Positions 8,983 through 17,784 of a DNA stretch of 64,000 nucleotides are shown one piece after another; positions within the stretch are counted from its first letter, which is position 1, and the number at the start of each line of letters is the position of its first letter. The translations under genes were made by a program, and so were the position numbers. The stretch spans positions 3,660,501 through 3,724,500 of the forward strand of contig NZ_CP088262.1 in assembly GCF_021117365.1 (NCBI RefSeq), written 5' to 3'. The DNA comes from Nocardioides sp. cx-173. GTDB taxonomy: Bacteria > Actinomycetota > Actinomycetes > Propionibacteriales > Nocardioidaceae. The notes beneath the pieces were generated by a model. It was given only the letters and a program-made list of their open reading frames with translations. It was not told where the DNA came from and did no database searches.

Positions 8983-9872
8983 CGGAGCAGCTCCGCGACG
9001 CGCTCGACCTGGGTGGGGTCGGAGCCGGTGGGGATCAGGTGCACCTCGTCGGCGCCGACGTCCTCGAAGCGGCGCAGGGTGTCGCGCAGACCGTCGGGGG
9101 TGCCGGCGAAGCCTGTCGTCGGGGCCATCGCGTCGACCAGGGACGCGGGCAGCCAGCTCAGGTAGTGGCGCAGGTGGCGGTGCACCTGCTCGCGCGCGGA
9201 GCCGTCGCCGTCGTCGAGTGCGAACCAGAACGACGTGGTCAGCCGCGGGGCCGCCTTGCCGGCCTCGGACCAGGCGACCCGGGCCTGCTCGAAGAGCACC
9301 GAGGCCGCGTCGGCGTCGAGGTCGAGGCTCACGCCGGCGAGCCCGTCGGCCCAGGCCGAGCCGCTGCGGACCGTCCTGGGGCCGGTCGTCCCGACCAGCA
9401 GCTCGGGGCCGCCGTCCTGCACCGGCGGCGGGCCCACCGGGCGGGTGACGTCGCGGATCTCCTCGCCCGCCCACACCCGGCGCATCGTCGCGACCCGCGC
9501 CGCCATGCCGCGCATGGTCCGGGTGTTCGGGTTGGCGCCGACGGCGCCGTAGTCCTCCGCGCGGCCCCCGACGCCCAGGCCCACGGTCAGCCGTCCGCCG
9601 CTCAGCCGGTCACCGGTGGCGAGGGCCTTGGCGAGCCAGACCGGGTCGTGGAGCTGCGGTACGACGACGGTCGTCGCGATGCGCACGCGCGAGGTCCACG
9701 CCGCCACGGCGCCCAGGAGCGTGAGGGTCTCGGGGTTGTCGAAGGCCACCCGCTCCCCGAAGCACAGCGACGAGAACGGGCCCTCGTCCACGGCGCGCGC
9801 CCAGGCCTCGAGGGTCCCGGCGCCGTGCCACAGGTCGGGCTCCATCACCGGCAGGGTCATGCCCACATCCAT
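8979..9872 (-). CDS. LLM-class oxidoreductase, second copy
   Basis: 297-residue luciferase-like monooxygenase-fold protein. Motifs seen are WARAVDEGPFSSLCFGER, the region ATTVVVPQLHDPVWLAKALAT and LSGGRLTVGLGVGGR, all typical of F420-dependent LLM proteins. Function and cofactor are not determinable. It is translationally coupled to the rhomboid protease downstream and lies 22 bases from the MFS gene on the same strand. Confidence 0.85.
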   Translation of the reverse strand: MDVGMTLPVMEPDLWHGAGTLEAWARAVDEGPFSSLCFGERVAFDNPETLTLLGAVAAWTSRVRIATTVVVPQLHDPVWLAKALATGDRLSGGRLTVGLGVGGRAEDYGAVGANPNTRTMRGMAARVATMRRVWAGEEIRDVTRPVGPPPVQDGGPELLVGTTGPRTVRSGSAWADGLAGVSLDLDADAASVLFEQARVAWSEAGKAAPRLTTSFWFALDDGDGSAREQVHRHLRHYLSWLPASLVDAMAPTTGFAGTPDGLRDTLRRFEDVGADEVHLIPTGSDPTQVERVAELLR

Positions 9873-9894
9873 GCAGCCACTGTGACAGACCCGG

Positions 9895-11247
9895 TCACAC
9901 CGGCTCGGGTGCGCGCCTCAGCTCGGGGACGAGGGCCAGCAGGCCCAGCACCGGCAGCACGGCGAGCAGAGCCAGCGAGGCCGGGATCCCGACCACCTCG
10001 CCGAGGCCGCCCACCATCGCGGACCCGACGGAGCCGCCGACCAGGAACAGCAGCGTCGCCACGCCCAGGGCCACGCCGCGCACGTCAAGCGCCACGGATT
10101 CCCCGACCGCCGCCATCAGCGCCGGCTGGCCGAGCCCGAAGGCCACCGTCACCAGGGACACGGCCACCGCGAGGACGGCCGGCGCGACGAGCCAGGTGCC
10201 GAGTGCGGCCAGCAGCAGCGCGGTCGTCGCGACCACCCCGGCCAGCCCGAGCGAGACGGCCGGACCGACCCGGTCGAGGAGCGTCCCGGCGGCCCTCGGC
10301 ATCGCCATCGCCAGCACCGCGCTGGGCACGAGCAGCAGCCCCACCTGCCACGCCTCCCAGCCCTCGTGCACGAGGACGGCCGGTACGGCGACCAGGTGCG
10401 CGAACCACGCGGCCGGGACGGCCGCAGCCGCGAGCGAGCTGCGCACGACCGTGGCGTCGCGGATCACCGAGGCGGGCAGGAAGCCGTGCGGGCGACGACG
10501 CACCCGCCAGGCGACCGCGGGGACGCCCAGCAGGACCAGGACTCCGCCGAGCGCGGCGATGAGCACGCCCGTGGCCGGCGACTGGACGACCAGCACCAGG
10601 CCGGCGGCCGTCGCGGCGACCAGCACGGCGCCGAGGACGTCGAGACCGGCCCCGGAGCCCTCAGGGCTCAGCGCCCGCCACAGGAACGGCAGGACCAGCA
10701 CGCCGAGGATCGGCAGGGCCATGACGAAGCGCCAGCCGAGCGCGTGCTCCACCACGCCGCCGATCAGCGGACCCAGGCAGCTCACCGCGGCGGCCATGCC
10801 GGCCAGCCGGCCCATCGCCACGTCGCGCACCTGACCGTCGTACCGCTTGCTCAGGACGGCGACGCCCAGCGTCGGGACGGCGGCGGCGCCGGCGCCCTGG
10901 AGGAGCCGGCCCAGGAGGAGCACCTCGAACGTCGGCGCGAACGCCGCGACCAGCGCGCCGGAGGTCATCAGGCCGATGCCGACCAGCAGCGGGATCCGCA
11001 CCCCGACCAGGTCCGAGACCCGGCCGTAGACGGCGGTGGTCACCGCGAGCATCAGGACGTAGAGGCTGATCGTCCAGGTGGCGTCGCCGACGCCGACCCC
11101 GAGGTCGGAGCCCAGCAGCGGCAGCGCCATCGCCGCCGACGACGAGCCCATGCCGGCCACGCCGAACAGCGCCCCGAGCAGCAGGGAGACGCGCCGAGAG
11201 TCGTCCGAGGTCATGTCCTCGCCCAACAGCCCGGGGGGAGCCGACAT
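9895..11247 (-). CDS. MFS drug-resistance-type exporter (DHA2-like)
   Basis: 450 residues, strongly hydrophobic throughout with about 14 predicted helices, as in the DHA2/EmrB-QacA group of proton-driven exporters. The loop GRVSDLVGVRIPLLVG is the motif-A region between helices 2 and 3, and LLGRLLQGAGAAAVPTLG carries the motif C-like Gly-rich helix. Start uncertain: ATG 11247 has GGAGG very close upstream, and an ATG at 11214 (MTSDDSRR) is an alternative. Substrate unknown. Confidence 0.85.
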   Translation of the reverse strand: MSAPPGLLGEDMTSDDSRRVSLLLGALFGVAGMGSSSAAMALPLLGSDLGVGVGDATWTISLYVLMLAVTTAVYGRVSDLVGVRIPLLVGIGLMTSGALVAAFAPTFEVLLLGRLLQGAGAAAVPTLGVAVLSKRYDGQVRDVAMGRLAGMAAAVSCLGPLIGGVVEHALGWRFVMALPILGVLVLPFLWRALSPEGSGAGLDVLGAVLVAATAAGLVLVVQSPATGVLIAALGGVLVLLGVPAVAWRVRRRPHGFLPASVIRDATVVRSSLAAAAVPAAWFAHLVAVPAVLVHEGWEAWQVGLLLVPSAVLAMAMPRAAGTLLDRVGPAVSLGLAGVVATTALLLAALGTWLVAPAVLAVAVSLVTVAFGLGQPALMAAVGESVALDVRGVALGVATLLFLVGGSVGSAMVGGLGEVVGIPASLALLAVLPVLGLLALVPELRRAPEPV

Positions 11248-11268
11248 TCCCTCCGACGCTCCCGGCGA

Positions 11269-11769
11269 CTAGCTCGTCGGCGAGGCGCAGGCCCCGTCGG
11301 TGGCCTGCAGCCGGCGCTCCAGCTCGGAGAGCGTGTCACCGACCTCGCTCGGGGTGTCGGTCCGCAGCCCGAGCCGCAGGTCCCAGGTCGCGGCGTGCGA
11401 GTCGGCGAATGAGCGGATCAGCTCCCGGTCCCGAGGGGTGGTGTCACCTGTGTTCCACAGGGTCTCGATGACCGCCTGGACGTCGACTAGCCAGCGATCG
11501 ATCGCCTCGTCGAGGGCGTCCGGGTCCTCGACGTGGGCATCGACGAGCTCGGCCCGCGCGGCGGCGGCGGCTTCGGCGGCGTCCTCGGACTCGGCGATCG
11601 CGGCGGTCAGGGAGGCCCGGTTCTCGTCCCAGCTCTCGCAGGCCGCGACCAGGCGGCGCTCGTCCGCGCCGCTTCGCCACCACAGGGTGCCGGCCACGGC
11701 CAGGACGACCGCGAGCGCTGCGAGGAGGAGCAGGGCGCGCCGGCCAGGGCGCAGCGCGTCGTACCCCAT
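11269..11769 (-). CDS. Membrane-anchored protein of unknown function
   Basis: 166 residues. After a short basic N-terminus (GYDALRPGRR) comes one membrane helix (ALLLLAALAVVLAVAGTLWW), then an acidic, largely helical extracytoplasmic part rich in Ala, Glu and Asp. ATG 11769 is chosen because GGGAGG lies seven bases upstream at 11777-11782; the longer frame to 11823 has no such site. I do not recognise the family. Confidence 0.65.
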   Translation of the reverse strand: MGYDALRPGRRALLLLAALAVVLAVAGTLWWRSGADERRLVAACESWDENRASLTAAIAESEDAAEAAAAARAELVDAHVEDPDALDEAIDRWLVDVQAVIETLWNTGDTTPRDRELIRSFADSHAATWDLRLGLRTDTPSEVGDTLSELERRLQATDGACASPTS

Positions 11770-11841
11770 GCAGTGCCCTCCCGACGTCCCCCAGTGGTCC
11801 TCCAGTGATGCCCTGGGCGACACCGGTCAAACGTCAGGTGC

Positions 11842-12612
11842 CTAGCGGCCGAACGCCGGCCGCTCCTTGGCCAGGAACGCCCGCACACCCTCGGCGAAGT
11901 CCGGCCCGGTGTAGACCTCGCGCAGCACCTCCGCGTCGCCCTCGGGGCTCGCCTCGAGACGCCGCGCCCGGTCGAGCAGCTGGTGCTTGGTGGCGCGCAC
12001 GGTCACCGGCGACAGCGCCAGCACCCCCTCGACGAGCGTGGCCAGCTCGGCGTCCAGCGCCTCGGTGTCGGCGGCCACCGACATGACCGCGCCGACGGCG
12101 TACGCGCGCTCCGCGTCGACCAGCCGCGCCGCCAGCAGCATCTCCCGGGTCAGCGACTCCCCGAACACCGCGGCGCAGCGGTAGACGATCGAGCCGGCCA
12201 GCGCGTTGCCGAGCGTGCGCGCGATCGGGTACCCGAACCGGCTGCCGGCCGTCGCGATCCTCAGGTCGCAGTGGGTCGCCACCGCCAGCCCGCCGCCGAC
12301 GCATACGCCCGACACGGCCGCCACGGTCACCTGCGGCAGCGCGTGCAGCGACTCCAGCAGCTCGCGGATCCAGTCCTCGTAGGCCACCGCGTCGGCCTCG
12401 AGGAAGTCGGAGATCTCGTTGCCGGCCGCGAAGGCCCGCCCACCCGCGCCACGCAGCACCAGCACCCGCACCGACGTGTCGTCGCGCAGCTCGGCGCACA
12501 GCTCCCGCATCCCCGCGTACATCTCCCGCGTGAACGCGTTGTGCCGCTGCGGCCGGTTGAACGTCACCTCCACGACCCCGTCGGTACGCCGTACCTCCAG
12601 CTCCTCACCCAT
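11842..12612 (-). CDS. Enoyl-CoA hydratase/isomerase family protein
   Basis: 256-residue crotonase-fold protein. The oxyanion-hole segment is AGGRAFAAGNEISDFLE and the second is VSGVCVGGGLAVATHCDLRIA, both in the right order. The first catalytic Glu position of true hydratases is not clear: the second loop reads YPIARTLGNALAGSIVYRC, so an isomerase, hydrolase or other crotonase activity cannot be excluded. The start ATG at 12612 gives MGEELEVRR. Monocistronic, followed upstream by a repeat-filled spacer. Confidence 0.85.
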   Translation of the reverse strand: MGEELEVRRTDGVVEVTFNRPQRHNAFTREMYAGMRELCAELRDDTSVRVLVLRGAGGRAFAAGNEISDFLEADAVAYEDWIRELLESLHALPQVTVAAVSGVCVGGGLAVATHCDLRIATAGSRFGYPIARTLGNALAGSIVYRCAAVFGESLTREMLLAARLVDAERAYAVGAVMSVAADTEALDAELATLVEGVLALSPVTVRATKHQLLDRARRLEASPEGDAEVLREVYTGPDFAEGVRAFLAKERPAFGR

Positions 12613-12855
12613 GCCGCGGAGCCTAGGGCCTCCCCCACCCCCACGGCAGTCGAGGTGCGCCGAGCGCGAGCCCCACGGTGGTTGAGGTGCGACGAGCGCC
12701 AGCGAGGAGCCTCGAAACCACCGCGCGAGAGGGGCCCTTCGGTGGTTGAGGTGCGAGGGCCGCCGGGCCCGAGCCCCGAAACCACCCCCGCGACACGCTC
12801 CCCTCCACAGCCCACCTCGAGCCGCGGGCGCACAGAGGTCACCGCGGCCGAACCT
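12613..12855. repeat. Spacer with dispersed palindromic repeats (family A)
   Basis: Two full copies lie at 12677-12722 and 12741-12786, with a decayed piece at about 12645-12674. Each begins GGTGGTTGAGGTGCGA and ends CTCGAAACCACC (CCCGAAACCACC in the second), so the ends are near inverted repeats around a variable centre. No gene is visible. The same family recurs at 13180-13276, 24658-24826, 30676-30721, 57886-57924 and 58399-58496. Confidence 0.85.
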
Positions 12856-13161
12856 ATGGCCATGCCCCACACCTACATCGTGCGCTGCGACGACGGCAGC
12901 TACTACGTCGGCAGCACCTGGGACCTCGAGGCGCGACTCTGGCAGCACAACCACGAAGGCGGCGCGGCCTACACGCGCAGCCGGCGGCCCGTGGTGCTGG
13001 TCTGGAACGCCGAGTTCGACTCCATCGAGCAGGCCTTCGCCTACGAGAAGCAGGTCCAGGGCTGGAGCCGGGCCAAGCGCGAGGCGCTGATCCGCGGCGA
13101 CTTCGACGCCCTCCCCGACCTCGCCCGCCGTCCGTCAGCCCGCAGACCGGCGAGCGAATAG
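12856..13161 (+). CDS. GIY-YIG domain protein (UPF0213/YhbQ type)
   Basis: 101-residue stand-alone GIY-YIG nuclease domain. The family core is clear: TYIVRCDDGSYYVGSTWDLE carries the Y-I-V and Y-V-G halves of the motif, the Arg of LEARLWQHN follows, and EQAFAYEKQVQGWSRAKREALI holds the catalytic Glu and the Lys-rich end. Such small proteins are structure-specific nucleases or their relatives with unclear roles. ATG 12856 and ATG 12862 are both possible; no strong ribosome site is visible. Confidence 0.85.
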   Translation: MAMPHTYIVRCDDGSYYVGSTWDLEARLWQHNHEGGAAYTRSRRPVVLVWNAEFDSIEQAFAYEKQVQGWSRAKREALIRGDFDALPDLARRPSARRPASE

Positions 13162-13179
13162 AGCGCGGCGCGGGAGACG

Positions 13180-13276
13180 GGTGGTTTCGAGGCTCGCTTC
13201 GCTCGCACCTCAACCACCGTGCAGCCCCACGGTGGTTGAGGTGCGAGGGCCGCTAGGCCCGAGCCTCGAAACCACC
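13180..13276. repeat. Two family A palindromic repeats, one overlapping a gene end
   Basis: Copies at 13180-13218 (GGTGGTTTCGAGGCTCGCTT onward, opposite orientation) and 13231-13276. The second reaches into the minus-strand RibD-like gene: its stop codon TAG (13255-13253) and last seven sense codons are inside the repeat. Confidence 0.85.
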
Positions 13277-13939
13277 CGGGCGCTCGACGAGCCAGCGCGC
13301 GAGGAGGGTGCCGTCGTGCTCGAGGAGGGTGTGCAGGCTCAGGGGGACGTCGAGGGCCGGCGCGGCCACGATGCGGGGGTGGTCGCCGCCGACCAGGCGC
13401 GGTACGACGGTCGTCGTCAGCTCGTCCACGACGCCCTGCGCGAGCAACGCACCCAGCAGGGACGGCCCGCCCTCGGAGAGCAGGTCGACCAGGCCGCGGG
13501 CGACGAGCGTCTGCTTGAGCAGCGCCAGGTCGACCCGGTCGTCGCCGAGCGTCAGGACGTGGTCGTGGCCCAGGACGTCGCGCGCCTCGCCCAGCCCGGG
13601 AGCCGTGGCGGTCGTCGCCAGCAGCACCGAGCCCGCCGGCGCCCCCCGCAGCCCTTCGGGTACGTCGCCGCGCCGGCTGACCAGCACGATCGGCGTGTCC
13701 GCCGGCCGGTAGCCCTCGATGCGCGCGGTTCCGGCGCCGACCACGATCGCGTCGGCCAGGGCGCGCAGCGTGTCGAAGACCTGCTTGTCGGCGGCGTTGT
13801 TGATGGAGCCGCTCTTGCCCGACTCCCCCGTGGCCGCGCCGTCCACGGTCGACACCATGTTGACCCGCAGCCACGGGGTTCGCGGCGCGGCGTAGATCCG
13901 CGTGAGGTCGTCGGTCTCCGGGCCGACGAGCACCCTCAT
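13253..13939 (-). CDS. RibD C-terminal domain / pyrimidine reductase-like protein
   Basis: 228 residues with the RibD C-terminal reductase fold shared with dihydrofolate reductase. NMVSTVDGAATGESGKSGSI is the substrate/NADPH loop with the family's S-x-D-G, DAIVVGAGTARIEGY follows, and LSEGGPSLLGALL is the Gly-rich NADPH motif. The mycobacterial relative Rv2671 is reported to have dihydrofolate reductase activity, which makes its position next to folP2 notable. ATGA overlap with the upstream gene. The last residues (GGFEARA) are encoded by a dispersed palindromic repeat, so the natural C-terminus was probably altered by its insertion. Confidence 0.85.
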   Translation of the reverse strand: MRVLVGPETDDLTRIYAAPRTPWLRVNMVSTVDGAATGESGKSGSINNAADKQVFDTLRALADAIVVGAGTARIEGYRPADTPIVLVSRRGDVPEGLRGAPAGSVLLATTATAPGLGEARDVLGHDHVLTLGDDRVDLALLKQTLVARGLVDLLSEGGPSLLGALLAQGVVDELTTTVVPRLVGGDHPRIVAAPALDVPLSLHTLLEHDGTLLARWLVERPGGFEARA

Positions 13940-14454
13940 CGCCACATCCCGTCCATGCGCATGACCCAGTACTGCACGCCGTACGGGTCGTCGTCGTAGT
14001 CCACACGCACCGAGTCCGGGTCGACCTCGATCTCCCGGCCGAGCCACACGAGGGCGGCCACGTCGGCCCAGAGCTCGCGGGCGAGGCGCTCGTCGACGTC
14101 GCCGGTCCGGCCGGCCAACAGCGCCGCCCGCAGCCCCTCGTCGAAGCCGGCGGCACGCTCGTCCAGGTGACCCGGCGCCTTCTCCGAGCGCGTGGCGCTC
14201 CCGTTGGCCACCACGAGCACGCTGCCGGGATGCTCCCGCGTCAGGTCCACCGCGACGCCGGCCTCCTCCGCGAGGCACCGAGCGACGTTCAGTCCCTGCA
14301 GGGACCCGTGCACGCCGAAGCCCGGCCCGAGCCAGCGCACCGCGTCCAGGCACGCGGCCCGCAGGTCGGCGACCGGGTCCTCGATCCCGCGGTACGACGG
14401 CAGCAGGGCCGGCACGCCGGGCACCAGCGCCACGCGCACCGGCGCGCCGCTCAC
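13936..14454 (-). CDS. Class III extradiol dioxygenase subunit B-like protein
   Basis: 172 residues. GTG at 14454 overlaps the folP2 stop by GTGA and is preferred to the ATG at 14505, which would lie well inside folP2. The pattern VRVALVPGVPALLPSYRGIEDPV, then SVLVVANGSATR and a DERAAGFDEGL region resembles actinobacterial proteins annotated as class III extradiol-dioxygenase-like (LigB/MEMO fold). No enzymatic role is established for that group. It is translationally coupled on both sides in the gpgS-folP2-ribD-like operon. Confidence 0.55.
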   Translation of the reverse strand: MSGAPVRVALVPGVPALLPSYRGIEDPVADLRAACLDAVRWLGPGFGVHGSLQGLNVARCLAEEAGVAVDLTREHPGSVLVVANGSATRSEKAPGHLDERAAGFDEGLRAALLAGRTGDVDERLARELWADVAALVWLGREIEVDPDSVRVDYDDDPYGVQYWVMRMDGMWR

Positions 14455-15314
14455 TGCAGCCCCCGGATCGCCCGGCGGGGCGGGCGCCGGCCGGCGATCG
14501 TCCACACCATGTCCACCGTCTGCCGGGTCTCGACCACCTCGTGCACGCGGTAGAGGCGCGCGCCGGCGAGGGCGCAGACGGCGGTGGCCGCCAGCGTGCC
14601 CGTGAGGCGCTCGCCGACCGGGAGCCCCAGGGTCTCGCCCACGAAGTCCTTGTTGGACAGCGAGACGAGCACCGGCCAGCCGGTCGCGACCATCTCGCCC
14701 AGTCGCCGGGTCAGCTCCAGGGAGTGGAAGGTGTTCTTCCCGAAGTCGTGGGCCGGGTCGATGACGATCGACTCCCGGGCGACACCGGCGGCCAGGGCAC
14801 GCTCGGCGTAGGCGGTGGTGTCGTCGATCGCGGCGCGCACGACGTCGTCGTACTCGACGCGGTAGGGGCGCGTGCGCGGGGTCGCGCCGCCGGTGTGGGT
14901 GCAGATGAGGCCGGCGCCGAACTCGGCGGCCGCGTCGACCAGCTCGGGGTCCGCACCGCCCCAGGCGTCGTTGAGGACGTCCGCTCCGGCTTCGCAGGCG
15001 GCCCGGCCGACCTCGGCCCGCCAGGTGTCGACGGAGATCACCAGGCCCGGGAAGCTCTCCCGCACGCGGGCGACGAAGTCCACCACCCGTGCCTTCTCCT
15101 CGGCGGCATCGATCTCGACGCCGGGCGCGGCCTTGATGCCCCCGATGTCGACGATCTCGGCGCCCTGCTCGACCACGAGCCGGACCCGCTCGAAGGCCTT
15201 GTCCTCCGCCCAGGTGGCGCCCCGGTCGTAGAAGGAGTCGGGGGTGCGGTTGACGATCGCCATCATCAAGGTGGCGTCGTCGGCGAAGGAATGACGTCCC
15301 AGACGCAGTGTCAT
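14451..15314 (-). CDS. folP2: Dihydropteroate synthase-like protein, FolP2 type
   Basis: 287-residue TIM-barrel protein of the dihydropteroate synthase family. The N-terminal motif reads IVNRTPDSFYDRGATW instead of the NVTPDSFSDGG of canonical FolP, and GAEIVDIGGIKAAPG replaces the usual DIGGES(S)TRPG; DPAHDFGKNT is the third motif. These are marks of the FolP2 paralogue, which in mycobacteria lies directly next to gpgS, as here, and is reported not to replace FolP1. A true folate role is therefore doubtful. ATGA overlap with gpgS upstream and GTGA overlap with the next gene. Confidence 0.88.
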   Translation of the reverse strand: MTLRLGRHSFADDATLMMAIVNRTPDSFYDRGATWAEDKAFERVRLVVEQGAEIVDIGGIKAAPGVEIDAAEEKARVVDFVARVRESFPGLVISVDTWRAEVGRAACEAGADVLNDAWGGADPELVDAAAEFGAGLICTHTGGATPRTRPYRVEYDDVVRAAIDDTTAYAERALAAGVARESIVIDPAHDFGKNTFHSLELTRRLGEMVATGWPVLVSLSNKDFVGETLGLPVGERLTGTLAATAVCALAGARLYRVHEVVETRQTVDMVWTIAGRRPPRRAIRGLQ

Positions 15315-16228
15315 GCGCTCACCGCAGGTGGCCGCTCACCGACGTGGACCACCCTCTCGATCGGCACGATCACACCCTCCTCGGAGCGGTACTGCCGCAG
15401 CTGCACGACCTGGTCCCCCTCGGTGGTCAAGGCGTGCGCCTCGACACCAGCCCGGCGCTTCGCCACGGCCGCGAGGATCTGGGTCGCCATCGCGCCGAGG
15501 TCCAGCAGCTCCTGGTGGGCGTGCGCGCGTCGCCCGAGGTCGACCTGCGCGATCGCGTCCGGCCCGCGCGCGGCGAGGGTGTCGATCAGCGCGGCGAGCT
15601 CGACGGCGTACCCGGTCGGCACCCAGAGCGTCTCGAAGAGCGAGCGCCGTACCGCCCACTCACCGGCGAGGGGCTGCACGACCCCGGCGAGCTCGGGGTA
15701 CTCCAGCGCCAGCACCGGCCGCGCCACCAGCTCGGTCACGCGCCCCCCGTCGAGCGGTCCGCCCTCCCCGGCGAGCAGCGGCCGCTCGTAGAACCCCTTC
15801 ACCAGCGCCACGTCCGGGACCGTCAGCAGCGGCCCCAGCAGGCCCGGCACGAAGTGGGTGTCCCAGTCGAGCAGGTCGGCGTCCATGAACACGATCACGT
15901 CGCCGGTCGTGACGAACAGCGACTTCCACATCGCCTCGCCCTTCCCGCCGACGCTGCCGAGGTCCGGGCGGATCTCCGACGAGCGATGGACGACCGCCCC
16001 GGCGTCGGTCGCCACGTCGTACGTCGCATCGGTGGAGTCGGAGTCGATCACGACCACCTCGTCCAGCAGCGCCACCGTGTCCACCAGCGCGCTGCGCACC
16101 CGGGTCACGACGTCGCCCACCGTGGCCGCCTCGTTGCGAGCCGGCACCACCAGGCTCACACGGGTCTCCCCCTTGGCGGCCAGCAGGTCGTCGAGGGACC
16201 AGTCATCCCAATGAGCGGTCCGAAGCAC
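15311..16228 (-). CDS. gpgS: Glucosyl-3-phosphoglycerate synthase (GT81)
   Basis: About 305 residues. It transfers glucose from a nucleotide donor to 3-phosphoglycerate, the first step to glucosylglycerate and, in mycobacteria, methylglucose lipopolysaccharides. Seen: the GT-A opening VSLVVPARNEAATVG, the metal-binding DADLLDWDTHFVPGLLGPL, the GKGEAMWKSLF loop and a typical WVPTGYAVELAALID region. GTG at 16228 (VLRTAHWDDW) fits the family length; no clear ribosome site, so the start is uncertain. It leads a four-gene operon with 4-base overlaps throughout. Confidence 0.88.
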   Translation of the reverse strand: MLRTAHWDDWSLDDLLAAKGETRVSLVVPARNEAATVGDVVTRVRSALVDTVALLDEVVVIDSDSTDATYDVATDAGAVVHRSSEIRPDLGSVGGKGEAMWKSLFVTTGDVIVFMDADLLDWDTHFVPGLLGPLLTVPDVALVKGFYERPLLAGEGGPLDGGRVTELVARPVLALEYPELAGVVQPLAGEWAVRRSLFETLWVPTGYAVELAALIDTLAARGPDAIAQVDLGRRAHAHQELLDLGAMATQILAAVAKRRAGVEAHALTTEGDQVVQLRQYRSEEGVIVPIERVVHVGERPPAVSA

Positions 16229-16372
16229 GCTGTGCAGGGTAGCCGTGGCCCATCCGCCCGGGCGGAGAGAGCACCGCTGGTCGGGACGCTGGCCGCGACC
16301 GTGGCGGATGGCCGCCCACGGCCACTGGGGCGTGGCAGGTTTGGCCAGCCGGCCGAGGGGCACCTACTGACC

Positions 16373-16456
16373 ATGACGGCCCTGGAGATCTCCCTCATCG
16401 TGATGATGGTGCTGGCGCTGCGCTCGGTGGTCGACACCATTCGTCACTCGCGCTGA
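16373..16456 (+). CDS. Possible 27-residue membrane peptide
   Basis: MTALEISLIVMMVLALRSV is followed by VDTIRHSR and a TGA stop: one hydrophobic segment with a basic end. A GAGGGG lies 13 bases upstream, which is far. It sits in the divergent-to-convergent gap between gpgS and galE and could be a small membrane protein or chance; there is little else in 16229-16523. Confidence 0.3.
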   Translation: MTALEISLIVMMVLALRSVVDTIRHSR

Positions 16457-16523
16457 CCCGGACGGCGCCTCGCCGATCGGCGACCTCCGCTCCTCGACCT
16501 GCTGTCACTCCCTCACGGGCGGG

Positions 16524-17528
16524 TCACTCGTAGCCCAGGATCTCCCGGCGCTTCTCGCCCCAGGCGAGGGCGGACGCGATCGCCTCGTCCAGGCTCAGCT
16601 CGGTGCGCCACTGGAGCAGCTCGGCGGCCTTGTCGACGTTCGCGTAGGCACCGACGGCGTCCCCGGGCCGCGGCGGCGCCTCCTTCAGCGGCACCTGCTG
16701 GCCGAAGACCCGCTCGAACGACGCCACGAGCTCGCGCACCGTCACGCCCTCGCCGGTGCCGACGTTGATGACCGTGCTGGGCGCCTCGACGGCGGCGATG
16801 ACCTCGTCGAACCGCTCGATCGCGCGCACGTGGGCTCTCGCGAGGTCCCACACGTGGATGTAGTCGCGGATGCCCGTGCCGTCGCGGGTGGGGTGCTCGG
16901 TCCCGGTGATCGTGAAGGCGTCCTTCTGGCCGCGGGCGGCCATCACCAGCTGTCCGAGCACGTGCGAGGGCTCCTTGGCGTAGATCCCGGACTCGAGGCC
17001 GGGGTCGGAGCCGATCGGGTTGAAGTAGCGCAGGATGACCGCGCTGAGGTCGGTCGCGGCCGCCATGTCCTGCAGGACCTGCTCCATCATCCGCTTGGTG
17101 CGCGCGTACGGCGAGGTCGGCTCCAGCGGGTCCTCCTCGGTCACCTCGAAGTCGTCCTTGATGGCGTAGAGGGACGCCGAGGACGAGAACAGCACGCGGG
17201 TCTTGCCCAGCGTGTTGAGCTCGTCGAAGAGCTCCAGCGACTTGGCGACGTTGTCGCGGTAGTAGAGGTAGGGCAGCTCCATGGACTCGGGTACGACGAT
17301 GCGCGCGGCCATGTGGATCGTCGCGTCGAGGTCGGGGTGCTCCGCGACGATGCGGCGCAGCAGGTCACGGTCGGCGACGTCGCCCTCGTAGAAGATCCGG
17401 TCGCGCACGAACGCCTTGGGGCCGGAGAGCAGCGAGTCGAGGATGACGGGCGTGTGCCCGGCCTCCTCCAGCGCCTTGGCGGTGGTCGATCCGATGTAGC
17501 CGGCGCCGCCGGTGACGAGAACCTTCAT
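16524..17528 (-). CDS. galE: UDP-glucose 4-epimerase
   Basis: 334-residue extended short-chain dehydrogenase. Rossmann motif VTGGAGYIGS at the N-terminus, catalytic Ser/Thr region SSSASLYA, and Y-x-x-x-K in SPYARTKRM. RDYIHVWDLARAH and the INVGTGEGVTVREL end are typical of GalE, which interconverts UDP-glucose and UDP-galactose in the cytoplasm. It flanks the polysaccharide region and can supply UDP-galactose to it. Base composition is like the genome core, in contrast to the genes just to the right. Confidence 0.9.
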   Translation of the reverse strand: MKVLVTGGAGYIGSTTAKALEEAGHTPVILDSLLSGPKAFVRDRIFYEGDVADRDLLRRIVAEHPDLDATIHMAARIVVPESMELPYLYYRDNVAKSLELFDELNTLGKTRVLFSSSASLYAIKDDFEVTEEDPLEPTSPYARTKRMMEQVLQDMAAATDLSAVILRYFNPIGSDPGLESGIYAKEPSHVLGQLVMAARGQKDAFTITGTEHPTRDGTGIRDYIHVWDLARAHVRAIERFDEVIAAVEAPSTVINVGTGEGVTVRELVASFERVFGQQVPLKEAPPRPGDAVGAYANVDKAAELLQWRTELSLDEAIASALAWGEKRREILGYE

Positions 17529-17784
17529 GGCCGGCAGCCTAGCGACGCACCGCGCACGGACGCGAAGACGTGACGGAGTGACGGCTCAGGGCGTTGACCC
17601 CGCGGACCTGGCTAAAGAAGTGCTCACCACCGACGGACTCCGGCACCACTCTGGCGGAAACCCGGGGTGATGCACCCCCTTAGGTGGAGCGTTCCTGCAC
17701 GATCAGACTGCCCTGCCGAGCCGCGTCTCCCGTGGCGCGTGAAGCGGCCTATCGCCGCCTCACGACGGAAAACCTGGAATACGG

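Noticed and set aside
10366..11412. Plus-strand open frame opposite the MFS exporter
   Set aside because: Gln/Arg/His-rich antisense shadow; the minus-strand gene has a clear 14-helix pattern.
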